Assembly: GCF_900601905.1 (NCBI RefSeq)
Contig: NZ_UWFA01000305.1
Span: forward strand, 1 to 64,000
Length of the DNA: 64,000 nt
Origin: Pseudomonas viridiflava
GTDB lineage: Bacteria; Pseudomonadota; Gammaproteobacteria; Pseudomonadales; Pseudomonadaceae
Direction: 5' to 3'
The position numbers and the translations under genes were made by a program. The notes below the pieces were generated by a model. It ran no database searches, was not told the origin of the DNA, and saw nothing but the letters and a program-made list of their open reading frames with translations. Below are positions 1 to 8,552 of the stretch, in pieces; positions within the stretch are counted from its first letter, which is position 1; each line of letters begins with the position of its first letter.

Positions 1-178
1 AGGAGAACACCGGCTGCAGGTCTTCACGCTTGAGCAGCACCTGATTGCCGAGGCGCTCGGACAGCTGACGGGCGCCGTGCAGCGGGGTTTCCACGGCAAT
101 GTCGTAGACGCGGGAGGTGAGGATCTTTTTGACGTATTGCTCAAGCATCGGGGGCGACATCACTGGCAAAGAGGACAT
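1..178 (-). CDS. ilvA: Threonine dehydratase, 5' end only
   Basis: The reverse strand encodes the N-terminus of biosynthetic threonine ammonia-lyase (threonine to 2-oxobutanoate, first step of isoleucine synthesis). The residues [16 protein letters not shown], then [15 protein letters not shown] and [12 protein letters not shown], match the start of the family, including the [12 protein letters not shown] region that holds the PLP lysine; that lysine falls just outside the window. Three in-frame ATG codons (178, 160, 148) are possible and none has a clear ribosome site, so the start is not fixed. The gene is divergent from rpiA, the usual arrangement in Pseudomonas. The rest of the gene lies beyond base 1. 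Confidence 0.88.
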   Translation of the reverse strand, partial: MSSLPVMSPPMLEQYVKKILTSRVYDIAVETPLHGARQLSERLGNQVLLKREDLQPVFS

Positions 179-278
179 GGGCCGAAAGTCTAACCCGCAC
201 TCCGGCACACGACCATACGAATCACGGGGCTTTGCAGGTGGCATGTCGCTATAATGCCAGCCCTTTTCTTCAACCCGC

Positions 279-364
279 AGGAGCGCGCTTGCCCGCGATG
301 GCATCGGCACATCCAACGTTGATGGCGCCTGATACAACGCAATCGCGGGCAAGCGCGCTCCTAC
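279..364. repeat. REPIN, type C
   Basis: Inverted pair of REP arms (GGAGCGCGCTTGCCCGCGAT and its complement) separated by a short variable spacer. It lies in the ilvA-rpiA divergent promoter region. The same arm type recurs at 40267 and 47576. Confidence 0.85.
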
Positions 365-396
365 GGGTCTATATATCCAGCACCCGTGGAGCCCGC

Positions 397-1068
397 ATGA
401 ACCAGGACCAACTCAAGCAAGCCGTGGCGCAGGCCGCCGTGGATTTCATCCTGCCGAAACTGGACGACAAGAGCATCGTCGGCGTCGGTACCGGATCCAC
501 CGCCAACTGTTTCATTGATGCACTGGCTCAGCACAAAGGTGCTTTCGACGGCGCCGTCGCCAGCTCCGAAGCCACCGCCGCACGCCTCAAGGGCCATGGC
601 ATTCCGGTGTACGAGCTCAATACCGTCAGCGATTTGGAGTTCTATATCGATGGCGCCGACGAAAGCGACGAGCATCTGAACCTGATCAAGGGCGGCGGCG
701 CGGCATTGACCCGCGAAAAAATCGTCGCGGCGGTGGCCAAGACCTTCATCTGCATCGCCGACGCCAGCAAGCTGGTACCGGTGCTGGGCGCGTTCCCGCT
801 GCCGGTTGAAGTGATCCCGATGGCGCGCAGCCATGTGGCTCGCCAGCTGGTGAAGCTGGGCGGTGATCCGGTCTACCGTGAAGGTGTGCTGACTGACAAC
901 GGCAACATCATTCTCGATGTGCACAACATGAACATCACCCATCCAGCGGAAGTGGAAAGCCAGATCAACGCCATCGTTGGCGTGGTCACCAACGGCCTGT
1001 TCGCGGCGCGGCCTGCGGACCTGCTGTTGCTGGGGACCAGTGAAGGGGTCAAGACGCTCAAGCGTTGA
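397..1068 (+). CDS. rpiA: Ribose-5-phosphate isomerase A
   Basis: 223-aa cytoplasmic enzyme that interconverts ribose-5-phosphate and ribulose-5-phosphate in the non-oxidative pentose phosphate pathway. Family signatures are present: [13 protein letters not shown] near residue 27 (phosphate loop), the [10 protein letters not shown] block with its active-site acidic residues, and [14 protein letters not shown]. The reading frame is open back to 232, but that extension crosses the REPIN and has no family similarity. The ATG at 397 has a GGAG ribosome site six bases upstream and gives the usual family length. Divergent from ilvA. Confidence 0.96.
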   Translation: MNQDQLKQAVAQAAVDFILPKLDDKSIVGVGTGSTANCFIDALAQHKGAFDGAVASSEATAARLKGHGIPVYELNTVSDLEFYIDGADESDEHLNLIKGGGAALTREKIVAAVAKTFICIADASKLVPVLGAFPLPVEVIPMARSHVARQLVKLGGDPVYREGVLTDNGNIILDVHNMNITHPAEVESQINAIVGVVTNGLFAARPADLLLLGTSEGVKTLKR

Positions 1069-1097
1069 TGCCGTGATCCTGCATTTTTGATGGACTT

Positions 1098-1187
1098 GTG
1101 GGAGCGAGCTTGCTCGCGAAGAGGCTAGTTCAGACGAAACATCGTCCGAGAATGGAAGACCGTCTTCGCGAGCAAGCTCGCTCCCAC
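1098..1187. repeat. REPIN, type B
   Basis: Inverted REP arms of the form GGAGCGAGCTTGCTCGCGAA, between the convergent ends of rpiA and the first SdiA-regulated-family gene. Confidence 0.85.
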
Positions 1188-1211
1188 AGGAAATTGCAAT
1201 GTTGTCTGCCT

Positions 1212-2117
1212 TTACTGTTTCTTGAACACATAAAACAGATTCGGCTCGCTGGTCACGTACAGCGTGCCGTCGTCGTCCATGGCCAGCCCTTCGGCCTGGG
1301 GCACGTCTTTGCTCAAGCCCATCGAGCCTTTGCTCAACGACACATTGGCGACTGCGCGGCCTTGGGTGTCGAGCTCCACAATCTGCCGGGACTCATCCGA
1401 CAACGCCAGCAAATGCCCGCTGCGCTCATCGAACTGCAGGCTGGAAATATCCCGCACAAACAACCCTGCGTCGCGCCTGGCGTCAGATGACACCTCAATC
1501 GAGCTGGGCGTACCGGCGTTCATGTTCGGGAAGCCGCGCACCTCGATGATCTGTGTAGGCCTGCGCTCCTTGGCGACAAACAGTCGCTGGCCTTTGGTGT
1601 CGTACGCCAGCCCTTCATAGCCGTTGTTGCTGCCCGCGCCGATACCCAGCGTCAGCTGCTCGGCATCAGCCGCATCCAGAAAGGTGGTGTCATCATCGAT
1701 GTGCACCTTGATCAGACGCTGCTTGCGCTCGTCACTGATGACATAAATCCCGGGGCTGATGTATTCGATGGCTTCGGCATCACCAAAACCGGTCAGAGGA
1801 ATGCGACGCAGAATCCGCCCATCAAGGCTCAGCTCGACCATTTCCGGGTTCTGGTTGGTCACCGTGAACAGGCTTTTGCGGTCCGGGTCATAGCTCAGCG
1901 CCGAGACATCATCATGCAGGCCATCAATCACTGTGCCTTCAATCACCACGCGGTAATCATTCAGGCCAATGGCAGGCACATCCTTATCCTGCCAAAGCAG
2001 CTGCCAATTGAACGAGGCGCGCTCAACAAAGCGATATTCACGATTGGCAAAAAAACCCAGCAGCGCCAGTAGGATCACGACCAGTACAAGAATCATTCGG
2101 GGGGCAGAGAGGCGCAT
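1212..2117 (-). CDS. SdiA-regulated family protein (YjiK-like), copy 1
   Basis: 301-aa protein of the SdiA-regulated family, a beta-propeller-like fold of unknown biochemical role. One hydrophobic N-terminal segment (residues 8-24) would anchor it in the inner membrane with the repeats in the periplasm. Family blocks seen are DDVSALSYDPDRKSLFTVTNQ, a GFGDAEAIEYI stretch, NNGYEGLAYD, and the C-terminal AEGLAMDDDGTLYVTSEPNL. The gene just upstream is a paralogue with the same layout, so this is a tandem duplication. A specific substrate or partner cannot be read from the sequence. Confidence 0.85.
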   Translation of the reverse strand: MRLSAPRMILVLVVILLALLGFFANREYRFVERASFNWQLLWQDKDVPAIGLNDYRVVIEGTVIDGLHDDVSALSYDPDRKSLFTVTNQNPEMVELSLDGRILRRIPLTGFGDAEAIEYISPGIYVISDERKQRLIKVHIDDDTTFLDAADAEQLTLGIGAGSNNGYEGLAYDTKGQRLFVAKERRPTQIIEVRGFPNMNAGTPSSIEVSSDARRDAGLFVRDISSLQFDERSGHLLALSDESRQIVELDTQGRAVANVSLSKGSMGLSKDVPQAEGLAMDDDGTLYVTSEPNLFYVFKKQ

Positions 2118-2212
2118 TGACAGAGCTCAAGGGGTTGGGCGGGCAGCATGAATAGCATGCGAAGATGAATTGAAGCTTAATGGCGGTAGGCCAGCAGACG
2201 AAAGCACACTCC

Positions 2213-2301
2213 GTTGGAGCGAGGCTTGCCCGCGAATCAAGCGCCGCGGTCGTGGCAGGCAGACCGAGTCACCACTCTTCGCGGGCAAGCCTCGCTCCAA
2301 C
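2213..2301. repeat. REPIN, type A
   Basis: Inverted REP arms of the form GGAGCGAGGCTTGCCCGCGA, located between the two tandem SdiA-regulated-family genes. Confidence 0.85.
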
Positions 2302-2310
2302 AAAACCGAT

Positions 2311-3231
2311 TTATCGCTTATGAAAGGAATAAAACAAATTCGGCTCGCTGACGATATACAGCGTGCCCTCCTCATCAAGCGCGACACCTTCGGCGCGGGG
2401 GATGGTGTCTTTGAGGCCGTTGAAGCCGCCCAGCAAGGTCATGAAGCTCACTTGTTTACCCTGTTCGTTCAGCTCCAGAAGCAAGTGCGAGTCAGCCGAG
2501 AGCACCAGGGTGTGGCCGGTGCGTGGCTCGATGGTCAGTGAAGAGAGGTTTCGTACGTCGAGGGCATCGCTGAGCACTTTCTGCTTGTCGCCCGCAAGCT
2601 TGTCGCTGCCATCGCTTTTCCAGGTAAACATCGCCGCCGGACGTTCTTCGCCCAGTATCAGTTGCTGATTGCGCGGGTCCCAGGCGATGGCCTCAAATGC
2701 CTTGTTCTGGTCTTTGGACGGTCCGAGGTCGTACTGCGGGAAGTCGGCGATATTCAGGGTAGTGGTTTGAGGTGTGACCTTGACGATGGTCAGGTGATGC
2801 TGGCGCTCGTCAACGATCGCCATGAAGCCATTCTCCAGCACCGCCACCGCCTCGGGATTGCTCCAGCCCACCAACGGCATCTTGCGCAAGACTTCGCCCT
2901 TGAGCGTCAGCTCGACGAGAAACGGGTTCTTGCCCATGACCGAAAACAGCGTTTTGGTCAGCGGGTTGTACGAAAGGTCGGACGCCTCGTCCTTTTCCAT
3001 GCCCGGCAACGGCTTGGCGTCGATATCCACCACATAGTCCGGCAGCCAGACGCTGGCAGTCCGCTCGGCCTTGCTTTCAAAGCGCTCGCCCAGCCACAGC
3101 AGGCCGCGATCATCCCAATGCATGGCATAGGCCACCCCGTAACCGATCACCACAACGATCAGCAGCCAGACGTACCGGTTCAGGCGCAGCAGACGGCGTG
3201 GGGATTTGCGTGGCGATGAAGGGCTGGTCAT
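2311..3231 (-). CDS. SdiA-regulated family protein (YjiK-like), copy 2
   Basis: 306-aa paralogue of the downstream gene at 1212-2117. It has a basic N-terminus, a single membrane segment at about residues 20-37, and the same propeller-like blocks: ASDLSYNPLTKTLFSVMG, VGWSNPEAVAVLENGF, KAFEAIAWDPRN, and the ending AEGVALDEEGTLYIVSEPNL. The two copies share order, topology and terminal motif but are well diverged, so the duplication is old. Function unknown. Both genes point the same way, with a REPIN between them, and could be co-transcribed. Confidence 0.85.
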   Translation of the reverse strand: MTSPSSPRKSPRRLLRLNRYVWLLIVVVIGYGVAYAMHWDDRGLLWLGERFESKAERTASVWLPDYVVDIDAKPLPGMEKDEASDLSYNPLTKTLFSVMGKNPFLVELTLKGEVLRKMPLVGWSNPEAVAVLENGFMAIVDERQHHLTIVKVTPQTTTLNIADFPQYDLGPSKDQNKAFEAIAWDPRNQQLILGEERPAAMFTWKSDGSDKLAGDKQKVLSDALDVRNLSSLTIEPRTGHTLVLSADSHLLLELNEQGKQVSFMTLLGGFNGLKDTIPRAEGVALDEEGTLYIVSEPNLFYSFHKR

Positions 3232-3353
3232 TGAGTGTTCCTGAGCGAAATGGCATCGGGTAGCACATTGCCCCGAGCGGGGGCTGGAGGCCGGATTATC
3301 CAGATCAATTGTGAAAAAAACGCCAATTGACGCTGTTCGATCCTTCCAGGCAC

Positions 3354-3389
3354 AAAAAAGCCGCCTGCGACGGGTATCACAGGCGGCTC
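3354..3389 (-). terminator. Rho-independent terminator
   Basis: On the minus strand a 9-bp stem (AGCCGCCTG with its complement) is followed by six T residues, directly after the fumarylacetoacetate hydrolase-family gene. Confidence 0.85.
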
Positions 3390-3406
3390 TGGGTCACGCT
3401 TTGAAA

Positions 3407-4072
3407 TCAGCGAACGCTGCTCTCGAAGGCTTTCTGACCGACCAGCTCGATGGACAACTCATCACCGGCCAACAACGGACCGACGCCAGCCGGAGTGCCG
3501 GTCATGATCACGTCGCCTGCCTGCAGCGAGAAGCACGCCGCCATGTGCTGGATCACCGGCACGATCGGGTTGAGCATGTCGCGGCTGTTGCCATCCTGGC
3601 GCACTTCGCCATTGATGGTCAGGCGAATGCCGATATCCGTCAGGTCCGAAAAGGTATCGGCCGACACAAACGGGGCAATCACGGCCGCGCCGTCGAAGCT
3701 CTTGGCTTCTTCCCACGGGTAACCCTTGTCGCGCAGCTTGGTCTGCACATCGCGCAAGGTCAGGTCCAGGCCAGGCGCAAAGCCGGAAATGGCATCCAGC
3801 ACTTCTTCACGGCTCGGGCTTTTGCTCAGCGGCTTGCCGATCAGCACCACGATTTCGGCTTCGTAATGCACGGCACCGCGATCAGCCGGGATAGTGAAGC
3901 CGCCTTCCAACGCAACCACAGCGCTGCCAGGTTTGATGAACAGCAAAGGCTCGGTGGGTACCGCGTTGTTCAGTTCTTTAGCGTGCTCGGCGTAGTTACG
4001 GCCAACGCAAACCGCCTTGCCCATCGGGAAGTGGATGCTCGTTCCGTCGACATACTTGTGCTGATAGCTCAT
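3407..4072 (-). CDS. Fumarylacetoacetate hydrolase family protein (YcgM-like)
   Basis: 221-aa cytoplasmic enzyme of the FAH superfamily, which cleaves or decarboxylates beta-diketo or oxaloacetate-like acids with a divalent metal. Family features are the entry motif KAVCVGRNYAEHAKE, the metal-binding HYEAEIVVLIGK (Glu residues), the GLDLTLRDVQ stretch with its Asp ligand, and MTGTPAGVGPL. Its length fits the short single-domain acylpyruvase / oxaloacetate decarboxylase subgroup. It is 27 bases downstream of the D-2-hydroxyglutarate dehydrogenase gene on the same strand, so the two are probably co-transcribed. The substrate cannot be fixed from sequence. Confidence 0.88.
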   Translation of the reverse strand: MSYQHKYVDGTSIHFPMGKAVCVGRNYAEHAKELNNAVPTEPLLFIKPGSAVVALEGGFTIPADRGAVHYEAEIVVLIGKPLSKSPSREEVLDAISGFAPGLDLTLRDVQTKLRDKGYPWEEAKSFDGAAVIAPFVSADTFSDLTDIGIRLTINGEVRQDGNSRDMLNPIVPVIQHMAACFSLQAGDVIMTGTPAGVGPLLAGDELSIELVGQKAFESSVR

Positions 4073-4099
4073 GGCGGCTCCTGGGTCTCGTTGGGGTGG

Positions 4100-5494
4100 T
4101 TAAACAGCGAAGATTTTGCCGGGGTTCATTATGCCGTTCGGGTCGAACACTGCCTTGACGGCCTTCATGTATTCGATTTCCACCGGCGAACGACTGTACT
4201 CCAGATAATCCCGTTTGGTCATGCCCACGCCGTGCTCGGCGGAAATCGAGCCGTTGTATTTCTGCACGGTCTCGAACACCCATTTGTTGACCTTGGCGCA
4301 CTTGACGAAGAATTCTTCCTTGTCGAGAGCCTCGGGCTTGAGGATGTTCAAATGCAGGTTGCCGTCGCCGATGTGGCCGTACCACAGCACTTCGAAGTCC
4401 GGGTAGTACTCGGCAACGATGGCATCGATTTCGCCCAGGAAAGCCGGCACTTTGGAAACGGTGACCGAAATGTCGTTCTTGTACGGCGTGAAATGCGAGA
4501 TGGTTTCGGAGATGTACTCGCGCAGCTTCCACAGGTTCTGCAGTTGCTGTTCGCTCTGGCTCATCACGCCATCCTGCACCCAACCCTGCTCGACGCAATG
4601 CTCGAAAGTGGCGAGCGCTTCGTTGGCGATGTCTTCGGTGGTGGCTTCGAATTCCAGCAGCACATAGAACGGGCATGGAGTATCGAACGGCGATGGCACG
4701 TCACCACGGCTCATGACCCGAGCAAAGGCTTTGTCGGAGAAGAATTCGAAGGCGGTCAGGTCCAGCTTGCCGTGGAAGGCGTGCAGCACCGGCATGATCG
4801 AGTCGAAATCGGTCGTGCCCAGCACCATCGCGGTAAGGTTCTTCGGCGCGCGGTCCAGGCGCATGGTGGCCTCGACGACAAAGCCCAGCGTGCCTTCACC
4901 GCCGATGAACAGCTGACGCAAATCGTAGCCGGTGGCGTTTTTGATCAGGTCCTTGTTCAGCTCAAGAATGTCGCCCTTGCCGGTCACGACCTTCAGGCCC
5001 GCCACCCAGTTGCGGGTCATGCCGTAGCGAATCACCTTGATCCCGCCCGCATTGGTACCGATGTTGCCGCCAATCTGGCTGGAGCCCGACGACGCGAAGT
5101 CCACCGGGTAGTACAGACCGTTTTCTTCCGCGAGGTTCTGCAGCTGCTTGGTGATCACCCCCGGCTGAACGCGTGCGGTGCGCTCGGTCAGGTTCAGTTC
5201 CAGCACCTGGTTCATGTAATCGAACGAAACCACCACTTCACCGTTGGCCGCGACCGCAGCAGCGGAAAGCCCGGTGCGGCCGCCGGAAGGGACCAGGGCA
5301 ACACGATGGCGGTTGGCCCACTGGACGATGGCCTGGACTTGTTCGATGGTCTTGGGAAACACGATGGCCGTCGGTGCAGGCGGATATTGTTTGGTCCAGT
5401 CCTTGCCGTAAGCCTCAAGGGAGTCGGCATCGGTCAGCACTTTGCCAGGCTCAACCAGGGTCTTCAGCTCATCTATCAACGCAGGATGGGTCAT
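4100..5494 (-). CDS. FAD-linked D-2-hydroxyglutarate dehydrogenase
   Basis: 464-aa FAD-binding PCMH/VAO-type oxidoreductase. The FAD-binding N-half contains VALVPSGGRTGLSAAAV and SSGSSQIGGNIGTNAGG; the C-terminal cap contains GHIGDGNLHLNIL (metal/substrate His) and ISAEHGVGMTKRDYL. These are shared by D-lactate and D-2-hydroxyglutarate dehydrogenases. The divergent neighbour is serA, as described for pseudomonads in which SerA reduces 2-oxoglutarate to D-2-hydroxyglutarate and this enzyme recycles it, so D-2-hydroxyglutarate is the favoured substrate. The frame is open to 5524, but MTHPALIDEL at 5494 is the start that gives the usual family length. A D-lactate role remains possible. Confidence 0.85.
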   Translation of the reverse strand: MTHPALIDELKTLVEPGKVLTDADSLEAYGKDWTKQYPPAPTAIVFPKTIEQVQAIVQWANRHRVALVPSGGRTGLSAAAVAANGEVVVSFDYMNQVLELNLTERTARVQPGVITKQLQNLAEENGLYYPVDFASSGSSQIGGNIGTNAGGIKVIRYGMTRNWVAGLKVVTGKGDILELNKDLIKNATGYDLRQLFIGGEGTLGFVVEATMRLDRAPKNLTAMVLGTTDFDSIMPVLHAFHGKLDLTAFEFFSDKAFARVMSRGDVPSPFDTPCPFYVLLEFEATTEDIANEALATFEHCVEQGWVQDGVMSQSEQQLQNLWKLREYISETISHFTPYKNDISVTVSKVPAFLGEIDAIVAEYYPDFEVLWYGHIGDGNLHLNILKPEALDKEEFFVKCAKVNKWVFETVQKYNGSISAEHGVGMTKRDYLEYSRSPVEIEYMKAVKAVFDPNGIMNPGKIFAV

Positions 5495-5661
5495 CGACGG
5501 AACTCTCGAACAATTCATGGTCATCCTGAGAACGGTTCACGTCCAGGAATGGGGTTTCGCGGGGTGCATATGCTAGCATACGCCCCCCGCTAATCGAGCT
5601 TTTGGCCGATATGCGCATGCTTCACTTACTGCCAATTTCTCCGGGACACAGGTTAAAGCAG

Positions 5662-6891
5662 ATGAGCAAGACTTCCCTCGACAAGAGCAAGATCAAGTTC
5701 CTTCTTCTCGAAGGCGTCCATCAATCCGCTGTGGACGTCCTCAAGGCAGCCGGTTACACCAGCATCGAGTACCACACCAAGTCTCTGCCGGAAGCCGAAC
5801 TGAAAGAAAAGATCGCCGACGCTCATTTCATCGGTATCCGCTCTCGCACCCAACTGACTGAAGAGCTGTTCGACCACGCGAAGAAACTGGTCGCGGTCGG
5901 CTGCTTCTGCATCGGTACCAACCAAGTTGACCTGAACGCAGCCCGTGAACGCGGTATCGCTGTGTTCAACGCGCCGTACTCCAACACCCGTTCGGTTGCC
6001 GAGCTGGTGCTGGCCGAAGCGATTCTGCTGCTGCGCGGCATCCCGGAGAAGAATGCTTCCTGCCATCGCGGTGGCTGGATCAAGAGCGCTGCCAACTCCT
6101 TCGAAATCCGTGGCAAGAAACTGGGCATCATCGGTTACGGCTCGATCGGTACTCAGTTGTCGGTACTGGCCGAAAGCCTGGGCATGCAGGTGTTCTTCTA
6201 CGACCCGCTGACCAAGCTGCCACTGGGCAACGCAACCCAGGTCCCCAGCCTGAACGAGCTGCTGGGCATGGCAGACATCGTGTCGCTGCATGTACCTGAA
6301 CTGCCGTCCACCCAAATGATGATTGGCGAGAAAGAAATCCGCGCCATGAAAAAGGGCTCGATCCTGATCAACGCCGCCCGCGGCACGGTCGTGGACCTCG
6401 ACGCCCTGGCTGACGCGATCAAGGACAAACACCTGATCGGCGCCGCGATCGACGTGTTCCCGGTAGAGCCGCGCTCCAACGACGACATCTTCGAAAGCCC
6501 GCTGCGTGGCCTGGACAACGTGATCCTGACCCCGCACATCGGCGGCTCGACGGCCGAAGCCCAGGCCAACATCGGTCTGGAAGTGGCGGAGAAACTGGTC
6601 AAGTACAGCGACAACGGTACGTCGGTGTCGTCGGTCAATTTCCCGGAAGTGGCCCTGCCCGCTCACCCTGGCAAGCACCGTCTGCTGCACATCCACGAGA
6701 ACATCCCGGGCGTGCTGATGGAGATCAACAAGGTCTTCGCCGAAAACGGCATCAACATTTCCGGTCAGTTCCTGCAGACCAACGAGAAAGTCGGCTACGT
6801 GGTCATCGACGTCGATGCCGAGTATTCCGATCTGGCTCAGGAAAAGCTGCAACACATCAAAGGCACAATCCGCAGCCGCGTATTGTTCTAG
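5662..6891 (+). CDS. serA: D-3-phosphoglycerate dehydrogenase
   Basis: 409-aa NAD-dependent enzyme for the first step of serine synthesis. It has the Rossmann motif GIIGYGSIG, the catalytic Arg in NAARGTVVD, Glu in the FPVEP region and His in LTPHIGGSTAEAQ, and a C-terminal ACT domain (from about residue 340, HENIPGVLMEINKVF) for serine feedback. The short type, with one ACT domain and no intervening domain, is usual in Pseudomonas. An open frame continues to 5602, but the ATG at 5662 (MSKTSLDKSKIKFLLLEG) is the family start. The divergent neighbour recycles the D-2-hydroxyglutarate that SerA can make. Confidence 0.96.
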   Translation: MSKTSLDKSKIKFLLLEGVHQSAVDVLKAAGYTSIEYHTKSLPEAELKEKIADAHFIGIRSRTQLTEELFDHAKKLVAVGCFCIGTNQVDLNAARERGIAVFNAPYSNTRSVAELVLAEAILLLRGIPEKNASCHRGGWIKSAANSFEIRGKKLGIIGYGSIGTQLSVLAESLGMQVFFYDPLTKLPLGNATQVPSLNELLGMADIVSLHVPELPSTQMMIGEKEIRAMKKGSILINAARGTVVDLDALADAIKDKHLIGAAIDVFPVEPRSNDDIFESPLRGLDNVILTPHIGGSTAEAQANIGLEVAEKLVKYSDNGTSVSSVNFPEVALPAHPGKHRLLHIHENIPGVLMEINKVFAENGINISGQFLQTNEKVGYVVIDVDAEYSDLAQEKLQHIKGTIRSRVLF

Positions 6892-6907
6892 GTTCCGATG
6901 GCAGGAC

Positions 6908-6935
6908 AAAAGGAGACCCTGTGGTCTCCTTTTTT
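6908..6935 (+). terminator. Rho-independent terminator of serA
   Basis: AGGAGACC, loop CTGT, GGTCTCCT, then a T run, 20 bases after the serA stop codon. Confidence 0.92.
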
Positions 6936-7025
6936 ATGGACGCGATTTTGGGTAGCCCGCAGAAATGGGGTTTATGACAAAGGTTTCATGCTGGCAGAAC
7001 AGCCCATATTCCATGGGAGCAGAAT

Positions 7026-7649
7026 CTAGAAAACCCCATCGCCACGCCGCCGAAACCAGCCGGTGACGGAAAGCCGGTCACGGCTGGCGGGCAGGACTTC
7101 GTGGGGGATGTCGCCGGACATGAACACCACCAGGCTACCGCCGCCGGGCTGCACTTCATGTTGGGTGGCGTCGTCAAAGAACATGCGCAACTGGCCACCA
7201 TGCTCAGGCAGCCAGGCATCGTTGAGGTACAACACCGCCGAGACCATGCGCCGATCATCATCGCGAAAGCGGTCCACATGCTTGAGGTAGAACGCACCCG
7301 GCGGATACAGGGCAAAGTGGCTTTCGAAGTCTTCAAGGCCGAGAAACAAACCGCGATTGAGCGCAACACGCAGGCTGTCCATCAACGCCAGGTAGGCATC
7401 GCAAGGCTCGGCCTGGCCCGGTTCGATCCATTGGATTCGATCGCCGCGGATCCCTTCGCGAATCTCCTGAAACGGGCCGCGCCCCACGGCCGCAGGCGCA
7501 AGTTCACCTTCGGCTGCACGCTTGCGGCATTCAGCGGCCAGCTCACGGGTCAGGTTCTCGGGCACGAAGATGTTCTGCTGCGACCAGCTGCGGGCGGCCA
7601 GGTCGTCGACTATTCGTAACAGCAGCGGGTGATCGAAGGTGATTTGCAT
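7026..7649 (-). CDS. 2OG-Fe(II) oxygenase, prolyl 4-hydroxylase-like
   Basis: 207-aa protein with a C-terminal double-stranded beta-helix dioxygenase domain. The iron facial triad is visible: H124-x-D126 (in KHVDRFRDDDRR) and H183 (in GDIPHEVLPA), with R192 eight or nine residues later for 2-oxoglutarate binding. The GGQLRMFFDD block is typical of the P4H-alpha family. The frame continues upstream, but the ATG at 7649 (MQITFDHPLL) is where similarity begins; the extension would run into the divergent DUF2059 gene. The hydroxylated substrate is unknown. Confidence 0.86.
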   Translation of the reverse strand: MQITFDHPLLLRIVDDLAARSWSQQNIFVPENLTRELAAECRKRAAEGELAPAAVGRGPFQEIREGIRGDRIQWIEPGQAEPCDAYLALMDSLRVALNRGLFLGLEDFESHFALYPPGAFYLKHVDRFRDDDRRMVSAVLYLNDAWLPEHGGQLRMFFDDATQHEVQPGGGSLVVFMSGDIPHEVLPASRDRLSVTGWFRRRGDGVF

Positions 7650-7787
7650 GGCGCATAGTATCCAGCCGCCTGTTAATCGGGAAGCACCCCCAGTGCCGGA
7701 TTGCCAAGTCCATGAAATATCAACCGCGCAGGCTCGACAAAGCCCCGCCGGGACCCGGAGAATAGCCGCCTGCCGACAGGAGTCCCT

Positions 7788-8546
7788 ATGCGCCGTTTGT
7801 TTGTTGTGTTGTTGATGTTCTGCACGATGCCCGCCTGGGCAGACGGCTATGACCAGCTGTACAAGGTCGCTGGCTGGCCAGAACAGCGCGCGCATTTCAG
7901 CGATGCCCTCAAAGCCGCGCAACAGCGATACCGCAACAGCCTGCCGCCAGCGGTCTATCAGGCACTGGTCAGCAACAGCGATCAGCGCTTCGCCGCCCAG
8001 GCAATGGATCAGCGCGCCGAGCAGCGCCTGCGCGACACGTTGCGTGATCCGACGCCTGCGCTGAAGTTCTTCCAGTCGCCATTGGGCCGCAAGATCGTAA
8101 ATGCCGAACTGACCGCAACCCGCCCGGATCAACTGGCGAAAAACGCCCAGGGTCTGCCGCAGATTCAAGCCGATGCGACGCGCCAACTGCTGATCGGCCA
8201 TCTGGCTCAGGCGCTGCCCGCCAAACAGGCCGGGGCCGAAGTCAGCCTAGCGATTGCCGGTGTCGCTGCCGACAGCCTGAGCCAGATGATCCCCGGCTTG
8301 CTGGGCGGCGGTCAGGCACAAGGCATGCTGGATGGTCAGCGCGAACGCCTGATGGCACAAATCGCCGCCGACATGAACAACACGCTGCTGTACGTGTACC
8401 GCGACTTGTCTGACCCGGAGCTGGAAGAATTCTCCTCCTTCGCCGAATCCACCGAAGGCAAAGCCTATTACCAGGCCGCGCTGGCGGCGATTCGGGCCGG
8501 GTTGGCCGTCGGGCAAAGCACGTCAAGCCTGACGCCTGCCCGTTAA
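7788..8546 (+). CDS. DUF2059 domain secreted protein
   Basis: 252-aa protein with a clear signal peptide (RRLFVVLLMFCTMPAWA, cleavage before DGYDQLYK). The mature part is largely alpha-helical, with a C-terminal region (SDPELEEFSSFAESTEGKAY) characteristic of DUF2059, a family of periplasmic proteins without known function. The start has an AGGAG-type ribosome site (GACAGGAGTCCCT) just upstream. It is convergent with the alpha/beta hydrolase gene, whose stop lies seven bases away. Confidence 0.85.
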   Translation: MRRLFVVLLMFCTMPAWADGYDQLYKVAGWPEQRAHFSDALKAAQQRYRNSLPPAVYQALVSNSDQRFAAQAMDQRAEQRLRDTLRDPTPALKFFQSPLGRKIVNAELTATRPDQLAKNAQGLPQIQADATRQLLIGHLAQALPAKQAGAEVSLAIAGVAADSLSQMIPGLLGGGQAQGMLDGQRERLMAQIAADMNNTLLYVYRDLSDPELEEFSSFAESTEGKAYYQAALAAIRAGLAVGQSTSSLTPAR

Positions 8547-8552
8547 CCTGCT

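Noticed and set aside
3311..5593. 760-codon plus-strand open frame
   Set aside because: Antisense to the FAH-family and D-2-hydroxyglutarate dehydrogenase genes, whose motifs are clear. The frame is open only because of high third-position GC.
5653..6909. 418-codon minus-strand open frame
   Set aside because: Exact antisense of serA; no motif and poor composition.
7650..8201. Upstream extension of the 2OG-Fe(II) oxygenase frame
   Set aside because: It would overlap the promoter and coding region of the DUF2059 gene; family similarity begins at the ATG at 7649.
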